Shown piece by piece: positions 49,347 through 59,725 of a stretch of 64,000 nucleotides of DNA. This DNA comes from Tatumella sp. JGM118 (GTDB lineage: Bacteria; Pseudomonadota; Gammaproteobacteria; Enterobacterales; Enterobacteriaceae): positions 1-64,000 of the forward strand of contig NZ_JAERJR010000004.1 in the NCBI RefSeq assembly GCF_018257515.1. The letters run 5' to 3'. The notes under the pieces are model-generated. The model saw nothing but the letters and a program-made list of their open reading frames with translations. It was not told the DNA's origin and did no database searches. Within the stretch, counting starts at the first letter, position 1, and every line of letters begins with the position of its first letter. The translations under genes and the position numbers were made by a program.

Positions 49347-49385
49347 AACACCCCCGCAGAGTTTTCTGTGGGGGTGTTCCTTTTT
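49347..49385 (+). terminator. Terminator of ndk
   Basis: AACACCCCCGCAGA (49347-49360) pairs with TCTGTGGGGGTGTT (49365-49378), one G-T pair included, followed by CC and five T residues. It is about 100 bases after the ndk stop. Confidence 0.85.
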
Positions 49386-49435
49386 AACTATCCATTACCG
49401 CGCCATAACGTGTAACAACGAGGCCAGAGATTATT

Positions 49436-50611
49436 ATGTCCGAACCTGCAGCTACTCCTGTGTCCGATACCCCCGTAACCGTGACCCCGAAAAACACCAA
49501 AATCAACCTGCTGGATCTTAACCGTCAGCAGATGCGTGAATTCTTCCTTGAAATGGGTGAAAAACCGTTCCGTGCCGATCAGGTCATGAAATGGATGTAT
49601 CACTACTGCAGCGATGATTTCGAGCAAATGACCGATATCAATAAAGTGCTGCGCCAGAAGCTGGCCCGGGTCGCGGAAATCCGTGCACCGGAAGTGGCCG
49701 AAGAGATGCGTTCTTCTGACGGGACAATCAAGTGGGCAATCCGTGTGGGTGACCAGTTAGTCGAGACGGTGTATATCCCGGAAGACGACCGCGCGACATT
49801 GTGTGTGTCTTCGCAGGTAGGTTGTGCACTGGAATGTAAATTCTGCTCAACCGCGCAGCAGGGCTTTAACCGTAATCTGCGTGTCTCCGAAATTATCGGT
49901 CAGGTATGGCGTGCAGCTAAAATTATCGGTGCAGCAAAAGTGACAGGTCAGCGTCCGATTACGAACGTTGTAATGATGGGGATGGGTGAGCCCCTGCTGA
50001 ACCTGACCAATGTCGTGCCGGCGATGGAAATCATGCTGGATGACTTCGGGTTCGGGCTGTCTAAACGCCGCGTAACGTTATCCACATCCGGTGTTGTACC
50101 GGCACTCGATAAACTGGGTGACATGATCGATGTTGCGCTGGCCATTTCTCTGCATGCGCCGAACGACGCGCTGCGTGATGACATCGTACCGATCAACAAA
50201 AAATATAATATTGAAGCGTTCCTGCAGTCGGTGAAGCGCTACATGACAAAATCGAATGCGAATCAGGGCCGTGTTACCGTGGAATACGTCATGCTGGACC
50301 ACGTTAATGACAGTACCGATGATGCGCATCAGCTGGCCGAAGTACTGAAAGATACGCCATGCAAGATTAACCTTATTCCCTGGAACCCCTTCCCGGGCGC
50401 ACCTTATGGCCGCAGTTCGAACAGCCGTGTAGACCGTTTTTCTAAGGTACTGATGGAATACGGCTTTACTACCATCGTGCGTAAAACCCGTGGTGATGAT
50501 ATTGATGCCGCCTGTGGTCAGTTGGCCGGGGATGTGATTGACCGTACCAAACGGACCATGCGTAAAAAAATCGCCGGAGAAGAAATCTCTGTGAAGACGG
50601 TTCAGGCTTAA
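49436..50611 (+). CDS. rlmN: Dual-specificity RNA methyltransferase RlmN
   Basis: RlmN is a radical-SAM enzyme that adds the C2 methyl group to A2503 of 23S rRNA and A37 of some tRNAs. The 391-residue product has the radical-SAM cysteines Cys130, Cys134 and Cys137 (GCALECKFC). The methyl-carrying and resolving cysteines are in ATLCVSSQ (Cys123) and [11 protein letters not shown]. The N-terminus has a seven-residue Thr/Pro-rich extension relative to E. coli. It is followed by pilW. Confidence 0.97.
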   Translation: MSEPAATPVSDTPVTVTPKNTKINLLDLNRQQMREFFLEMGEKPFRADQVMKWMYHYCSDDFEQMTDINKVLRQKLARVAEIRAPEVAEEMRSSDGTIKWAIRVGDQLVETVYIPEDDRATLCVSSQVGCALECKFCSTAQQGFNRNLRVSEIIGQVWRAAKIIGAAKVTGQRPITNVVMMGMGEPLLNLTNVVPAMEIMLDDFGFGLSKRRVTLSTSGVVPALDKLGDMIDVALAISLHAPNDALRDDIVPINKKYNIEAFLQSVKRYMTKSNANQGRVTVEYVMLDHVNDSTDDAHQLAEVLKDTPCKINLIPWNPFPGAPYGRSSNSRVDRFSKVLMEYGFTTIVRKTRGDDIDAACGQLAGDVIDRTKRTMRKKIAGEEISVKTVQA

Positions 50612-50688
50612 ACAAAACCGGCTATCCCTGTTCTGAGCCTTGTGTGACTCTGCTGGTAACATCGCAATTATCAGCAGGGAGAGGCAGG

Positions 50689-51426
50689 ATGTTCAGATAT
50701 TCAGGGATAATTCCGTGGTTACCGGTGGTATTGTTATTCGCCGGCTGCACTCCGCATCCTGGCCCTGTGGCCGGAGAGATACGTTTACAATTAGGTCTGC
50801 AGTATCTGGCGGTGGGCGAATATACTGCAGCCGGACGTAATTTACGGCGTGCGGTCAAGGCATCGCCGGACGATTACCGCCCGATACTGGGACTTGCCCG
50901 GCTTTATCAGACTCAGGGCCATGATGCGATGGCCGGAGTCTGCTACACTCGGGCGGAGAAGCTGGCACCTGAAAATGGTTATGTACTTAATAATTACGGT
51001 GCGTTTCTCTGTGCTTTAAGGCAGTATGATAAAGCGCAGTCGCGTTTTTTACTGGCAACCCTCTCAACAACAGGGGACAACCGGACTCAGGCGACGCTGT
51101 CATCGGGATATTGCTTCCTTGATGAAGGGCAACTGACCCGGGCAGCAGAAAAACTGACGACGGTGAGCCGTACCGAACCTGCTGCGGCAGATAAGTTACT
51201 GGCAGAAGCGGGGCGCCGCATTGAACGGCAGAAATTTGCGGATGCCGGACTCCTGCTGGACATTTATCACCAGTTTCGTTCTGCCAGTGCAGAAAGCTTA
51301 TGGTTAAAGATTCTTTACGCCGCGCGACAGAATGACGCCAATGACGTGAAACGTTACGGTGAACAGTTAGCGCGGATCTTTCCACTTTCGATACAGTACC
51401 AGCGTTATTTAGCTAATGAATACTGA
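50689..51426 (+). CDS. pilW: PilW/PilF-type TPR lipoprotein
   Basis: PilW (PilF) is a pilotin-like outer-membrane lipoprotein for type IV pilus secretin in other proteobacteria; its role in enterobacteria without such pili is unclear. From ATG 50689 it is 245 residues, with lipobox LFAGC (Cys20) and tetratricopeptide repeats (about 28-200) such as [25 protein letters not shown] 15-codon upstream extension lacks a ribosome site. It overlaps rodZ by 11 bases and follows rlmN, as in E. coli. Confidence 0.88.
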   Translation: MFRYSGIIPWLPVVLLFAGCTPHPGPVAGEIRLQLGLQYLAVGEYTAAGRNLRRAVKASPDDYRPILGLARLYQTQGHDAMAGVCYTRAEKLAPENGYVLNNYGAFLCALRQYDKAQSRFLLATLSTTGDNRTQATLSSGYCFLDEGQLTRAAEKLTTVSRTEPAAADKLLAEAGRRIERQKFADAGLLLDIYHQFRSASAESLWLKILYAARQNDANDVKRYGEQLARIFPLSIQYQRYLANEY

Positions 51427-52456
51427 AGCCAACCAAGAAAAATCAGCAGTTCAGTCCACCGGTGAACGCCTGCGTTTAGCACGTGAAGCGAAAGGACTGA
51501 GTCAGCAAAATGTTGCAGAACGTCTGTGCCTGAAACTTTCCACGGTACGCGATATCGAGGAGGATAAGTCTCCGGCCGATTTAGCTGCGACGTTTTTGCG
51601 CGGTTATATCCGCTCTTACGCCCGTCTTGTGCATGTACCGGAAGATGAAATTTTACCGATGCTGTCCAAACAGGCTCCTATCCGTGCGGCGAAAATTACG
51701 CCGATGCATAACATCGCCCTCGGCAGCAGCGGACGCCGGAAAAAACGTGACGGGATGTTAATGACATTTACCGTGCTGGTGATCGTTGTGGTTATCGGGC
51801 TGACGGTCGCCTGGTGGTGGCAGAATCATAAAGCCTCACAGGCCGATCTCAATGCTATGACCAGCACCACGGCGGGCAGCGGTAATGAACAATCGATTCC
51901 GTTATCCGATGGCAATGATGATGCCTCTGCCGGCGGAAATGCGATCCCGCTGGATACCGGCAATACGGCGCCAGCCGCGACGGACAATGCAGCACCTGTA
52001 GCGACCGGCAGCGCGACGGCAGCCGATAGCGCTGCACCAGCGTCTGCTGATGGCACCGGCAGTGCGGCTCAGCCTGCGACTGCGACACCGTCTCAGACAG
52101 CCCCGGCGGCAACTCAGCCAGCGACCCCGGCGGTTCAGAATTCTGCAGAAACCCAGGCACCTGCCACGCCAGCGGCCTCTCCGGTCGCTACCGACGCGAC
52201 GGTGGCCACTACCGATGCACTGGCCATGACTTTCCGTGGCGATTGCTGGCTGGAAGTGACAGATGCGCAGGGTAAAAAATTATTCAGCGGATTACAGCAT
52301 AAGGGCGGTCAGCTGAATCTTAATGGTAAACCCCCTTACCGTGTGAAAATCGGTGCGCCTGCGGTGGTCTCTGTACAGTTCCGTGGTCAGCCCGTTGATT
52401 TAAGTCGTTTTGTTCGTACTAACCAGGTCGCTCGCCTGACGATTGGCGCGCATTAA
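51416..52456 (+). CDS. rodZ: Cytoskeleton protein RodZ
   Basis: RodZ links the MreB filament to the cell-wall elongation machinery and keeps rod shape. The 346-residue protein has an N-terminal Xre-like helix-turn-helix domain (about 15-80) and one membrane helix (about 114-135). A long periplasmic linker rich in Ala, Thr and Pro (about 140-260) leads to the C-terminal beta domain (about 265-346, [17 protein letters not shown]). It overlaps pilW and precedes ispG by 32 bases. Confidence 0.96.
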   Translation: MNTEANQEKSAVQSTGERLRLAREAKGLSQQNVAERLCLKLSTVRDIEEDKSPADLAATFLRGYIRSYARLVHVPEDEILPMLSKQAPIRAAKITPMHNIALGSSGRRKKRDGMLMTFTVLVIVVVIGLTVAWWWQNHKASQADLNAMTSTTAGSGNEQSIPLSDGNDDASAGGNAIPLDTGNTAPAATDNAAPVATGSATAADSAAPASADGTGSAAQPATATPSQTAPAATQPATPAVQNSAETQAPATPAASPVATDATVATTDALAMTFRGDCWLEVTDAQGKKLFSGLQHKGGQLNLNGKPPYRVKIGAPAVVSVQFRGQPVDLSRFVRTNQVARLTIGAH

Positions 52457-52488
52457 TACGCCATCCCGGGGACTTGTGGAGAGAAAAT

Positions 52489-53610
52489 ATGCATAACCAG
52501 GCTCCAATAAACCGTCGTAAATCCACCCGGATTTATGTAGGTAAGGTGCCAGTCGGCGACGGAGCGCCTATTGCCGTTCAGTCAATGACGAATACCCGTA
52601 CTACCGATGTGGAAGCTACCGTTAATCAGATTAAGGCCCTTGAACGTGTGGGGGCCGATATCGTTCGTGTTTCTGTTCCGACGATGGATGCTGCTGAAGC
52701 CTTCCGGCTGATTAAGCAGCAGGTAGATGTTCCATTGGTTGCCGATATTCATTTCGACTACCGTATCGCGCTGAAAGTCGCTGAATATGGCGTTGACTGT
52801 CTGCGAATCAACCCCGGTAATATCGGTAATAATGAGCGTATCCGCCAGGTAGTGGATTGCGCACGTGATAAAAACATCCCGATTCGTATTGGCGTGAATG
52901 CAGGCTCCCTGGAAAAGGATCTGCAGGAAAAGTACGGTGAGCCGACGCCACAGGCATTGCTTGAATCTGCCATGCGCCATGTCGATCACCTGGACCGTCT
53001 GAATTTCCATCAGTTTAAGGTAAGCGTTAAAGCCTCGGATGTTTTCCTGGCGGTTGAATCTTACCGGCTGCTGGCAAAACAGATCGATCAGCCATTGCAC
53101 CTCGGGATCACCGAAGCCGGGGGCGCCCGTGCCGGTTCGGTAAAATCTGCCATCGGTCTGGGCTTACTGCTGTCTGAAGGTATCGGTGACACGCTGCGTA
53201 TTTCTCTGGCCGCCGATCCGGTGGAAGAAATAAAAGTCGGTTTCGATATTCTGAAGTCATTACGTATTCGTGCCCGCGGGATCAACTTTATTGCCTGCCC
53301 GACCTGTTCCCGCCAGGAATTTGATGTTATCGGTACCGTGAATGCCCTGGAGCAGCGACTGGAAGATATCATTACACCGATGGATGTTTCGATAATTGGT
53401 TGCGTCGTGAACGGTCCGGGCGAAGCCACGGTATCGACACTGGGCGTAACCGGCGGTAATAAAAAGAGTGGTTTCTATGAAGATGGTATCCGTCAGCGTG
53501 AGCGACTGGATAACCTCGATATGGTCGACCAGCTTGAAGCGCGTATCCGGGCAAAGGCCTCGATGCTCGACGAAAACCAGCGAATTAATGTCCGCCAGCT
53601 TGAAAAATAA
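52489..53610 (+). CDS. ispG: 4-hydroxy-3-methylbut-2-enyl diphosphate synthase (flavodoxin)
   Basis: IspG makes HMBPP from MEcPP in the non-mevalonate isoprenoid pathway. From ATG 52489 it is 373 residues, starting [18 protein letters not shown]. The [4Fe-4S] ligands are Cys270, Cys273, Cys305 and Glu312 ([19 protein letters not shown]), behind an N-terminal TIM barrel. A GGAGAG ribosome site is just upstream. It ends at a terminator with a UUCG tetraloop. Confidence 0.98.
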   Translation: MHNQAPINRRKSTRIYVGKVPVGDGAPIAVQSMTNTRTTDVEATVNQIKALERVGADIVRVSVPTMDAAEAFRLIKQQVDVPLVADIHFDYRIALKVAEYGVDCLRINPGNIGNNERIRQVVDCARDKNIPIRIGVNAGSLEKDLQEKYGEPTPQALLESAMRHVDHLDRLNFHQFKVSVKASDVFLAVESYRLLAKQIDQPLHLGITEAGGARAGSVKSAIGLGLLLSEGIGDTLRISLAADPVEEIKVGFDILKSLRIRARGINFIACPTCSRQEFDVIGTVNALEQRLEDIITPMDVSIIGCVVNGPGEATVSTLGVTGGNKKSGFYEDGIRQRERLDNLDMVDQLEARIRAKASMLDENQRINVRQLEK

Positions 53611-53616
53611 TGGTTG

Positions 53617-53645
53617 ATGTCTTCCTTCGGGAAGACATTTCTTTG
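53617..53645 (+). terminator. Terminator of ispG with UUCG loop
   Basis: ATGTCTTCC (53617-53625) pairs with GGAAGACAT (53630-53638... reading GGAAGACAT after the loop) around TTCG, giving a C(UUCG)G tetraloop, followed by TTTCTTT. It lies a few bases after the ispG stop and before the hisS promoter. Confidence 0.78.
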
Positions 53646-53718
53646 ATGATTGCTCCTGTGCGGTATTAGCCCTATAGGGTATGATGCCGGACAGGTTTTT
53701 GTGTTAAGAGATTTTGAC

Positions 53719-54993
53719 GTGGCAAAGAATATCCAGGCTATCCGCGGAATGAACGATTATCTGCCAGCAGATACCGCACTGTGGCAACGAATTGAACAGG
53801 TTCTGAAACAGGTACTGGCAGGTTACGGATTCAGTGAGATCCGTCTGCCGATTGTTGAACAAACGCCTCTTTTTAAACGCGCGATTGGTGAAGTGACCGA
53901 TGTGGTCGAAAAAGAGATGTACACTTTCGACGACCGTAACGGCGATAGCCTGACTCTGCGTCCTGAAGGGACCGCCGGGTGTGTCCGTGCAGGTATTGAA
54001 CACGGCCTGTTATATAATCAGGAACAACGTCTGTGGTACATCGGACCCATGTTCCGCTATGAGCGTCCGCAAAAAGGGCGTTACCGTCAGTTTCATCAGA
54101 TTGGCGCAGAAGTCTTTGGTCTGACCGGACCGGATATCGATGCAGAGCTGATTATGATGACCGCCCGTTGGTGGAAAGCGCTGGGCATTGCTGACCATGT
54201 CAGCCTGGAGCTGAATTCCATCGGTTCACTTGAAGCCCGTGCCGCCTATCGGGATGCACTGGTCGCCTTCCTGGAACAACATAAAGACGCGCTGGATGAA
54301 GATTGTCAGCGTCGCATGTACAGTAATCCGCTGCGGGTACTGGACAGTAAGAACCCGGAAATCCAGCAACTCCTGAACGATGCGCCTCAGTTGGGTGATT
54401 ATCTGGATGCTGAATCCCGTGAACATTTTGATGGTCTGTGTGCGCTGCTGGATAACGTCGGTATTGCTTATACTGTGAATCAGCGCCTGGTCCGTGGTCT
54501 GGATTATTATAACCGTACGGTCTTTGAGTGGGTAACAACCAGCCTGGGTTCCCAGGGCACAGTCTGTGCCGGTGGCCGTTACGACGGCCTGGTTGAACAG
54601 CTGGGTGGCCGGGCTACGCCAGCCGTCGGTTTTGCGATGGGTCTGGAACGACTGGTACTTTTAGTTCAGGCCGTTAACCCGGAATTTGAACCGAACCGCA
54701 AAGTGGATGTCTATGTTATCTCTTCCGGCGCAGGTGTCCAGTCAGAGGCGATGAAGCTGGCTGAAGAAGTCCGCGATGCGGCTCCGGAGATTAGACTGAT
54801 GACCAACTTTGGCGGTGGAAACTTTAAAAAACAGTTTGCCCGTGCGGATAAGTGGGGCGCGAAACTGGCCCTGGTGTTAGGTGAAGATGAAGTCACCAAC
54901 CAGCAGGTTGTGATTAAGAATCTGAGCTCCGGCGACCAGCAAACCGTTGACCGGAATGACGTCTCCGGGTTTTTACTGAGCGCACTGCAGTAA
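53719..54993 (+). CDS. hisS: Histidyl-tRNA synthetase
   Basis: HisS charges tRNA-His with histidine. It starts with GTG at 53719, giving 424 residues beginning with the E. coli-like [15 protein letters not shown]; an open upstream extension of 23 codons is rejected. Class II motifs are present ([22 protein letters not shown]), along with the histidine-specific [12 protein letters not shown] and [13 protein letters not shown]. The anticodon-binding domain occupies about 330-424. It lies between ispG and yfgM as in E. coli. Confidence 0.98.
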   Translation: MAKNIQAIRGMNDYLPADTALWQRIEQVLKQVLAGYGFSEIRLPIVEQTPLFKRAIGEVTDVVEKEMYTFDDRNGDSLTLRPEGTAGCVRAGIEHGLLYNQEQRLWYIGPMFRYERPQKGRYRQFHQIGAEVFGLTGPDIDAELIMMTARWWKALGIADHVSLELNSIGSLEARAAYRDALVAFLEQHKDALDEDCQRRMYSNPLRVLDSKNPEIQQLLNDAPQLGDYLDAESREHFDGLCALLDNVGIAYTVNQRLVRGLDYYNRTVFEWVTTSLGSQGTVCAGGRYDGLVEQLGGRATPAVGFAMGLERLVLLVQAVNPEFEPNRKVDVYVISSGAGVQSEAMKLAEEVRDAAPEIRLMTNFGGGNFKKQFARADKWGAKLALVLGEDEVTNQQVVIKNLSSGDQQTVDRNDVSGFLLSALQ

Positions 54994-55033
54994 GCCAGGG
55001 ATAAGTATTAAGTTTTAACAGGAGTAGGATTGC

Positions 55034-55651
55034 GTGGAAGTTTACAGCAACGAACAAGAGCAAACTGCTGCTCTCAGAAACTTCTTTACCAGCAACGGTA
55101 AAGCGCTGGCCGCTGGCCTGGTGATCGGTATTGCCGCCCTGGGTGGCTGGCGTATCTGGGTCAGTCATCAGGAAAGTAATGCCCTGGAAACGTCGGCCCG
55201 TTACCAACAGTTATCTGAAGCCATGAATGCAGATAAGCCGGAAACGTTGGATGCGCTCGCTGCTTTTGTGAACCAGACTCACGGCTCTTATGGTGCTCTG
55301 GCAGCGATGAACCTGGCTAAGGTGTATGTCGACGGTGGTCACCTGGATAAAGCGACTCAGCAACTGGAGCAGGGGCTGAAAGACAGCGATGATGCGAATC
55401 TTCAGGCAGTCATGCGTTTACGTCTCGCCCGTCTGCAGTTGCAACAAAACCAGGCGGACGATGCGCTGAAGACTCTGGACAGCATTCAAGGCGATAGCTG
55501 GACGGCACTGAGTGCGGATATCCGTGGCGAAGCATTGCTCAGTAAAGGCGATAAGCAGGGTGCCCGCGCTGCCTGGAGTAAAGGTATTGATTCTGATGCA
55601 TCACCGGCTCTGAAGCAGATGATGCAAATGAAATTGAATAATTTAAGCTAA
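55034..55651 (+). CDS. yfgM: Ancillary SecYEG translocon subunit YfgM
   Basis: YfgM is an inner-membrane protein associated with the Sec translocon and periplasmic chaperones, and it affects RcsB stability in E. coli. The 205-residue product starts with GTG at 55034 (GGAGTAGG upstream). It has one membrane helix (about 22-41) and a periplasmic TPR-like domain (about 50-205) with ALLSKGDKQGARAAWSKGI. It precedes bamB by 19 bases. Confidence 0.94.
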   Translation: MEVYSNEQEQTAALRNFFTSNGKALAAGLVIGIAALGGWRIWVSHQESNALETSARYQQLSEAMNADKPETLDALAAFVNQTHGSYGALAAMNLAKVYVDGGHLDKATQQLEQGLKDSDDANLQAVMRLRLARLQLQQNQADDALKTLDSIQGDSWTALSADIRGEALLSKGDKQGARAAWSKGIDSDASPALKQMMQMKLNNLS

Positions 55652-55670
55652 GCCAGTAAAGAGAGAGCGC

Positions 55671-56852
55671 ATGGAATTACGTAAATACCTGCTGCCGGGA
55701 CTCGTTTCGGTCACTTTGCTCAGCGGTTGTTCGCTATTCAGTGGCGAAGAAGATGTCGTAAAAATGGCACCTCTGCCAAAAGTAGTAAATCAGTTCACCC
55801 CTAAAATGGTGTGGGATAAATCGGTTGGCGATGGTGTGGGTGATTTTTATTCGAATCTGCACCCGGTATGGCAGGATAATACTGTCTATGCGGCTGATCG
55901 CTACGGTATTGTTGAAGCTCTGGATGCGAATACCGGTAAACAGAAATGGAAAGTTGATCTTTCCACCCGTACCGGCTTCTTCTCTTCCAATATTCCGGCG
56001 CTGTTATCCGGCGGGATCACGGTTCAGGGTAACCTGCTGTATATTGGTACAGAGCACGGTAAAGTCTTCGCCCTGAACAGCAGTAATGGTGCGGTTGCCT
56101 GGCAGACCCAGGTGGCTGGCGAAGCGTTATCCCGTCCTGTGGTCAGCGATGGTTTAGTGCTGATCCATACCAGCAACGGTATGTTCCAGGCGCTGGACCA
56201 GAACACCGGTGCCAGTAAATGGGTGGTCAACCTGGACGTGCCGGCACTCTCTCTGCGTGGTGAATCTGCTCCGGCGACCGCTTACGGCGGTGCGATTATC
56301 GGGGGTGATAACGGGCGCGTGAGTGCGGTTATCATGAACCAGGGACAGATTATCTGGCAGCAACGTATTTCCCAGCCAAGCGGTGCGACCGAAATCGATC
56401 GTCTGAGTGATGTTGATACCACGCCGGTTATCGTTAATGGTGTGGTGTATGCGCTGGCGTATAACGGTTCCCTGTCTGCGCTGGATCTGCGCTCGGGCCA
56501 GATCATCTGGAAACGCGATATCGGCGGGGTTAAAAACCTGGTTGTCGATAATGGCCGTATTTATCTGGTGGATCAGAATGACCGCGTCGATGCGGTTAAT
56601 ATCGACGGTGGTGTTGAAATCTGGCGTCAGAGCGGTTTATTACACCGTAACCTGACCTCCCCGGTGCTGTATAATGGCTACCTGGTAGTGGGTGACGGCG
56701 AAGGTTATCTGCACTGGATGGATACCACCGATGGTCGTTTTGTCGCTCAGCAGAAAGTTGACAGTTCCGGGTTCCAGACCCAGCCGGTCGTCGCCGGTGA
56801 TAAGCTGTTAATTCAGGCGAAAAACGGCGAGGTTTATGCCTTTACCCGTTAA
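55671..56852 (+). CDS. bamB: Outer membrane assembly lipoprotein BamB
   Basis: BamB is a BAM-complex lipoprotein that scaffolds BamA. The 393-residue precursor has a lipobox LLSGC with Cys20. It is followed by an eight-bladed beta-propeller of PQQ-like repeats such as ALDANTGKQKWKVDL, ALDQNTGASKWVVNL and ALDLRSGQIIWKRDI. It lies between yfgM and der, as in E. coli. Confidence 0.97.
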   Translation: MELRKYLLPGLVSVTLLSGCSLFSGEEDVVKMAPLPKVVNQFTPKMVWDKSVGDGVGDFYSNLHPVWQDNTVYAADRYGIVEALDANTGKQKWKVDLSTRTGFFSSNIPALLSGGITVQGNLLYIGTEHGKVFALNSSNGAVAWQTQVAGEALSRPVVSDGLVLIHTSNGMFQALDQNTGASKWVVNLDVPALSLRGESAPATAYGGAIIGGDNGRVSAVIMNQGQIIWQQRISQPSGATEIDRLSDVDTTPVIVNGVVYALAYNGSLSALDLRSGQIIWKRDIGGVKNLVVDNGRIYLVDQNDRVDAVNIDGGVEIWRQSGLLHRNLTSPVLYNGYLVVGDGEGYLHWMDTTDGRFVAQQKVDSSGFQTQPVVAGDKLLIQAKNGEVYAFTR

Positions 56853-56891
56853 GGGATAAGTAAAAATCCGGTAGTCAAATACCTGTTAATG

Positions 56892-56925
56892 ACGGCTCCT
56901 GTGATGCAGGGGCCGTTTCGTTTTT
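56892..56925 (+). terminator. Terminator of the hisS-yfgM-bamB segment
   Basis: ACGGCTCCTG (56892-56901) pairs with CAGGGGCCGT (56907-56916), with one T-G pair, followed by TTCGTTTTT. It is 40 bases after the bamB stop. Confidence 0.8.
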
Positions 56926-57024
56926 CTTCGGCCGACAGTTTTTCCTGTTAATTGCCTGAACTCTGTATCAGGAATCGTTATAATCATCGGATTCGGTCGA
57001 TTTTTTTTGTCATGAGGCTTTATT

Positions 57025-58512
57025 ATGGTACCTGTGGTCGCGCTGGTTGGACGTCCCAACGTAGGAAAATCCACACTTTTTAACCGTTTAACGCGTACCC
57101 GTGATGCGTTGGTAGCGGATTTCCCTGGTCTGACACGTGATCGTAAATACGGGCGCGCTGAAGTTGAAGGCAGGGAATACATTGTTATTGATACCGGCGG
57201 TATTGATGGCACCGAAGAGGGGGTCGAAACCCGGATGGCCGCGCAGTCGCTGATGGCTATCGAAGAAGCGGATGTCGTGCTGTTTATGGTCGATGCCCGT
57301 GCCGGGGTTATGCCAGCGGATGAGCAGATTGCCCGTCATCTGCGTGCCCGTGAAAAAGCCACCTTCCTTGTGGCTAACAAAACCGACGGTATGGACCCGG
57401 ATAATGCCGTTGTCGACTTCTACTCGCTGGGCATGGGGGAAATTCACCCGATTGCGGCATCTCACGGTCGTGGTGTCACGCAGTTACTGGAAACCGTGCT
57501 GTCACCCTGGGCAGAAGAAACCGTCAGCGAACCGCTGACTGAAGAAGAAGAGAACGAAGCATACTGGGCTGCGGTGGAAGCTGAAGAGCAGGATCTGATC
57601 CCTGAAGATGAGGAAGACGATTTTGACCCGACAACACTGCCGATTAAACTGGCGATTGTCGGACGCCCGAATGTGGGTAAATCGACGCTGACCAACCGTA
57701 TTCTCGGTGAAGACCGTGTCGTGGTTTACGATATGCCTGGCACGACCCGTGACAGCGTTTATATCCCGATGGAACGTGATGAGCGTGAGTACGTGCTGAT
57801 CGACACCGCCGGCGTTCGTAAGCGTGGTAAAGTCAATGATGCGGTTGAGAAGTTCTCCGTGATCAAAACGTTGCAGGCGATTGAAGATGCCAACGTGGTA
57901 CTGCTGGTGATCGATGCACGCGAAGGGATTTCCGATCAGGACCTGTCACTGCTGGGCTTTATTCTGAACAGCGGCCGATCACTGGTGATTGTGGTCAATA
58001 AGTGGGACGGCCTTTCTCAGGAAATTAAAGACGAAGTCAAAGAAGCGCTGGATTATCGCCTGGGCTTTATTGATTTTGCCCGTGTTCACTTTATCTCTGC
58101 ACTGCATGGCAGCGGCGTGGGTAATCTGTTCGAGTCCATTACCGAGGCTTACGATAGCTCAACACGTCGTGTGAACACCTCGTTACTGACGCGTATTATG
58201 AAAATGGCAGAAGAAGACCATCAGCCGCCGCTGGTTCGTGGTCGCCGTGTGAAGCTGAAATATGCCCATGCCGGGGGATATAACCCGCCGATTGTGGTGA
58301 TCCACGGTAACCAGGTGAAGGATCTGCCGGATTCTTATAAACGCTACCTGATGAATTACTTCCGTCGCTCACTGAATGTGATGGGGACGCCGATCCGTAT
58401 CCAGTTTAAAGAGGGTGAAAACCCGTACGCCGGTAAACGTAACCTGCTGACGCCAACCCAGCAGCGTAAACGTCAGCGTCTGATGTCGCATCTGAAAAAG
58501 AATAAGCGTTAA
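57025..58512 (+). CDS. der: GTPase Der
   Basis: Der (EngA) is an essential double-GTPase for 50S ribosome assembly. The 495-residue product has two G domains, with GRPNVGKS at 9-16 and at 213-220 and DTGG/DTAG switch II motifs. They are joined by an acidic linker (about 165-203), and a C-terminal KH-like domain (about 385-475) follows. The tail ends in a basic SHLKKNKR. It has its own upstream gap of about 170 bases after bamB. Confidence 0.98.
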   Translation: MVPVVALVGRPNVGKSTLFNRLTRTRDALVADFPGLTRDRKYGRAEVEGREYIVIDTGGIDGTEEGVETRMAAQSLMAIEEADVVLFMVDARAGVMPADEQIARHLRAREKATFLVANKTDGMDPDNAVVDFYSLGMGEIHPIAASHGRGVTQLLETVLSPWAEETVSEPLTEEEENEAYWAAVEAEEQDLIPEDEEDDFDPTTLPIKLAIVGRPNVGKSTLTNRILGEDRVVVYDMPGTTRDSVYIPMERDEREYVLIDTAGVRKRGKVNDAVEKFSVIKTLQAIEDANVVLLVIDAREGISDQDLSLLGFILNSGRSLVIVVNKWDGLSQEIKDEVKEALDYRLGFIDFARVHFISALHGSGVGNLFESITEAYDSSTRRVNTSLLTRIMKMAEEDHQPPLVRGRRVKLKYAHAGGYNPPIVVIHGNQVKDLPDSYKRYLMNYFRRSLNVMGTPIRIQFKEGENPYAGKRNLLTPTQQRKRQRLMSHLKKNKR

Positions 58513-58518
58513 TTGATT

Positions 58519-58544
58519 AAGAGGGCCTGAGGGTCCTCTTTTTT
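58519..58544 (+). terminator. Terminator of der
   Basis: AAGAGGGCC (58519-58527) pairs with GGTCCTCTT (58532-58540), one G-T pair, followed by a T-run. It is six bases after the der stop. Confidence 0.82.
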
Positions 58545-58561
58545 ATGCCCCGGAGAAAATA

Positions 58562-58816
58562 ATGAACTCTGTCTGTCTTCACTGTCAGATCCCGTTGTCG
58601 GAAAAAGAGCATGAATTTATCTGTCCGCAGTGTCAGCGACACTATCTTAAGCAACCCTGCTGCCCGGTCTGCCATCAGGCGCTGGAGGTTCTTAAGGCGT
58701 GCGGGGCTGTCGATTATTTCTGCCCGCAGCACGGCTTACAGTCCCGGACGACGGTGGTACCGCGGGCCGGAGCAGAGAAACCCGGTAACGAGACACAGAT
58801 GAAAAGGGATGAGTGA
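58562..58816 (+). CDS. yfgJ: YfgJ-type zinc-ribbon protein
   Basis: The 84-residue protein has three CxxC-type pairs (CLHCQ, CPQCQ, CPVCH) plus a Cys-x2-His site (CPQHG), a double zinc-ribbon plan. The QALEVLKACGAVDYFCPQHGL stretch is nearly that of E. coli YfgJ, which also lies beside der. Function is unknown; it may bind nucleic acid or metal. The C-terminal tail is about ten residues longer than in E. coli. Its stop overlaps the next start (TGATG). Confidence 0.88.
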   Translation: MNSVCLHCQIPLSEKEHEFICPQCQRHYLKQPCCPVCHQALEVLKACGAVDYFCPQHGLQSRTTVVPRAGAEKPGNETQMKRDE

Positions 58817-59304
58817 TGGACAAACAGACACTGATTAAATTACTGACCTATAAGCGCTGGGCAGATGCCGCGACATTGGACGCGATAACAGGGATCGATT
58901 CGGCGTTGTATCCGAAAGAGCATCATCTGATGCTTCGTCTGATGAACCATATTTATGTGGTGGACCGGATATTCCGTGCCAATATCGCCGGCCGTGCACA
59001 TGGTTATCAGGCCCTGAATACCCCGGAAACCCCGACAGCGGAAGAACTGATGACCGCCTTCAGGGAGAGCACTGACGAGTATATCGCGTTTATTTCTGCA
59101 CTATCTGAAGAGGAATTCGGGAAAGTGATCCGCTTTACTTTTGTCGATGGCGGTGAAGGCGAAATGCAGTTGATGGACATGGTTAATCATATCCTGTTTC
59201 ACGGAACCTATCACCGCGGCGCGGTTGGCTGGCTGATTCAGAGCAGCGGCGGCATTGCCCCGAAAGATGTCCTGACCGTGTTTCTTCGCGACTATCAGTC
59301 TTAG
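58816..59304 (+). CDS. DinB-family putative metal-dependent protein
   Basis: The 162-residue product has the DinB/YfiT four-helix plan. It shows KLLTYKRWADAATL at the start, an H-x3-D helix (MNHIYVVDRIFRANI, with His45) and the C-terminal HILFHGTYHRGAVGWLI with two more histidines that would complete a metal site. Members include thiol transferases and unknown hydrolases; this one's reaction is unknown. It starts with ATG 58816 (a GTG one codon earlier is possible) and overlaps yfgJ by one base, implying co-translation. Confidence 0.8.
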   Translation: MDKQTLIKLLTYKRWADAATLDAITGIDSALYPKEHHLMLRLMNHIYVVDRIFRANIAGRAHGYQALNTPETPTAEELMTAFRESTDEYIAFISALSEEEFGKVIRFTFVDGGEGEMQLMDMVNHILFHGTYHRGAVGWLIQSSGGIAPKDVLTVFLRDYQS

Positions 59305-59725
59305 TCCAGTCATCGGCCTCCGGGATAAACACCGATACCGGTAATCCCGGACGGCCCTGTACCGGAATCTCTCCCGCAAGGCCTTATCATCCGGTTTCGG
59401 ATTTGATAAGCGGTATGACCGGTCAATAGCTGCGCTGGTTCACTTCTGTGCCGTAAGGCAGCGGCAAAGGACCGAAACACGATTCATTCTTCTGTGCGTA
59501 CCGGAATCTCTACGCAAGGCCGTTTCATTCGTTTTGGTTGTGAGAAGCGTAATTGTCAGGCTGGCGAAATGCGTGCTGCGTGACAGGAGGCCTTAAAGAT
59601 AAAAAGGGTCTGCAACGCGCCTGATAACATACCGGGCTCGCTGATCCCCGGTTTCATACAGAAAAGCAAAGAGCCGTTTCTGCCGGCAGACGGGGCCCCG
59701 GTCGTGGTTTTCAGTATGGGTAAGA
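59305..59725. other. Gene-free gap with an imperfect tandem structured repeat
   Basis: No gene was seen between the DinB-like gene and xseA. Two related copies of about 55 bases occur at 59359-59413 and 59498-59552. Both start GTACCGGAATCTCT, share CGCAAGGCC, and end in AAGCG. In the first copy CTTATCA and TGATAAG form a hairpin; in the second the corresponding arms have changed. The pattern suggests a duplicated structured RNA or repeat element of unknown kind. Confidence 0.5.

Noticed and set aside
50078-50662. 194-codon minus-strand open frame opposite rlmN
   Set aside because: Antisense to rlmN with no family features or ribosome site.
59305-59725. CRISPR-like repeat
   Set aside because: Only two diverged copies with unequal internal structure; no regular spacer pattern.
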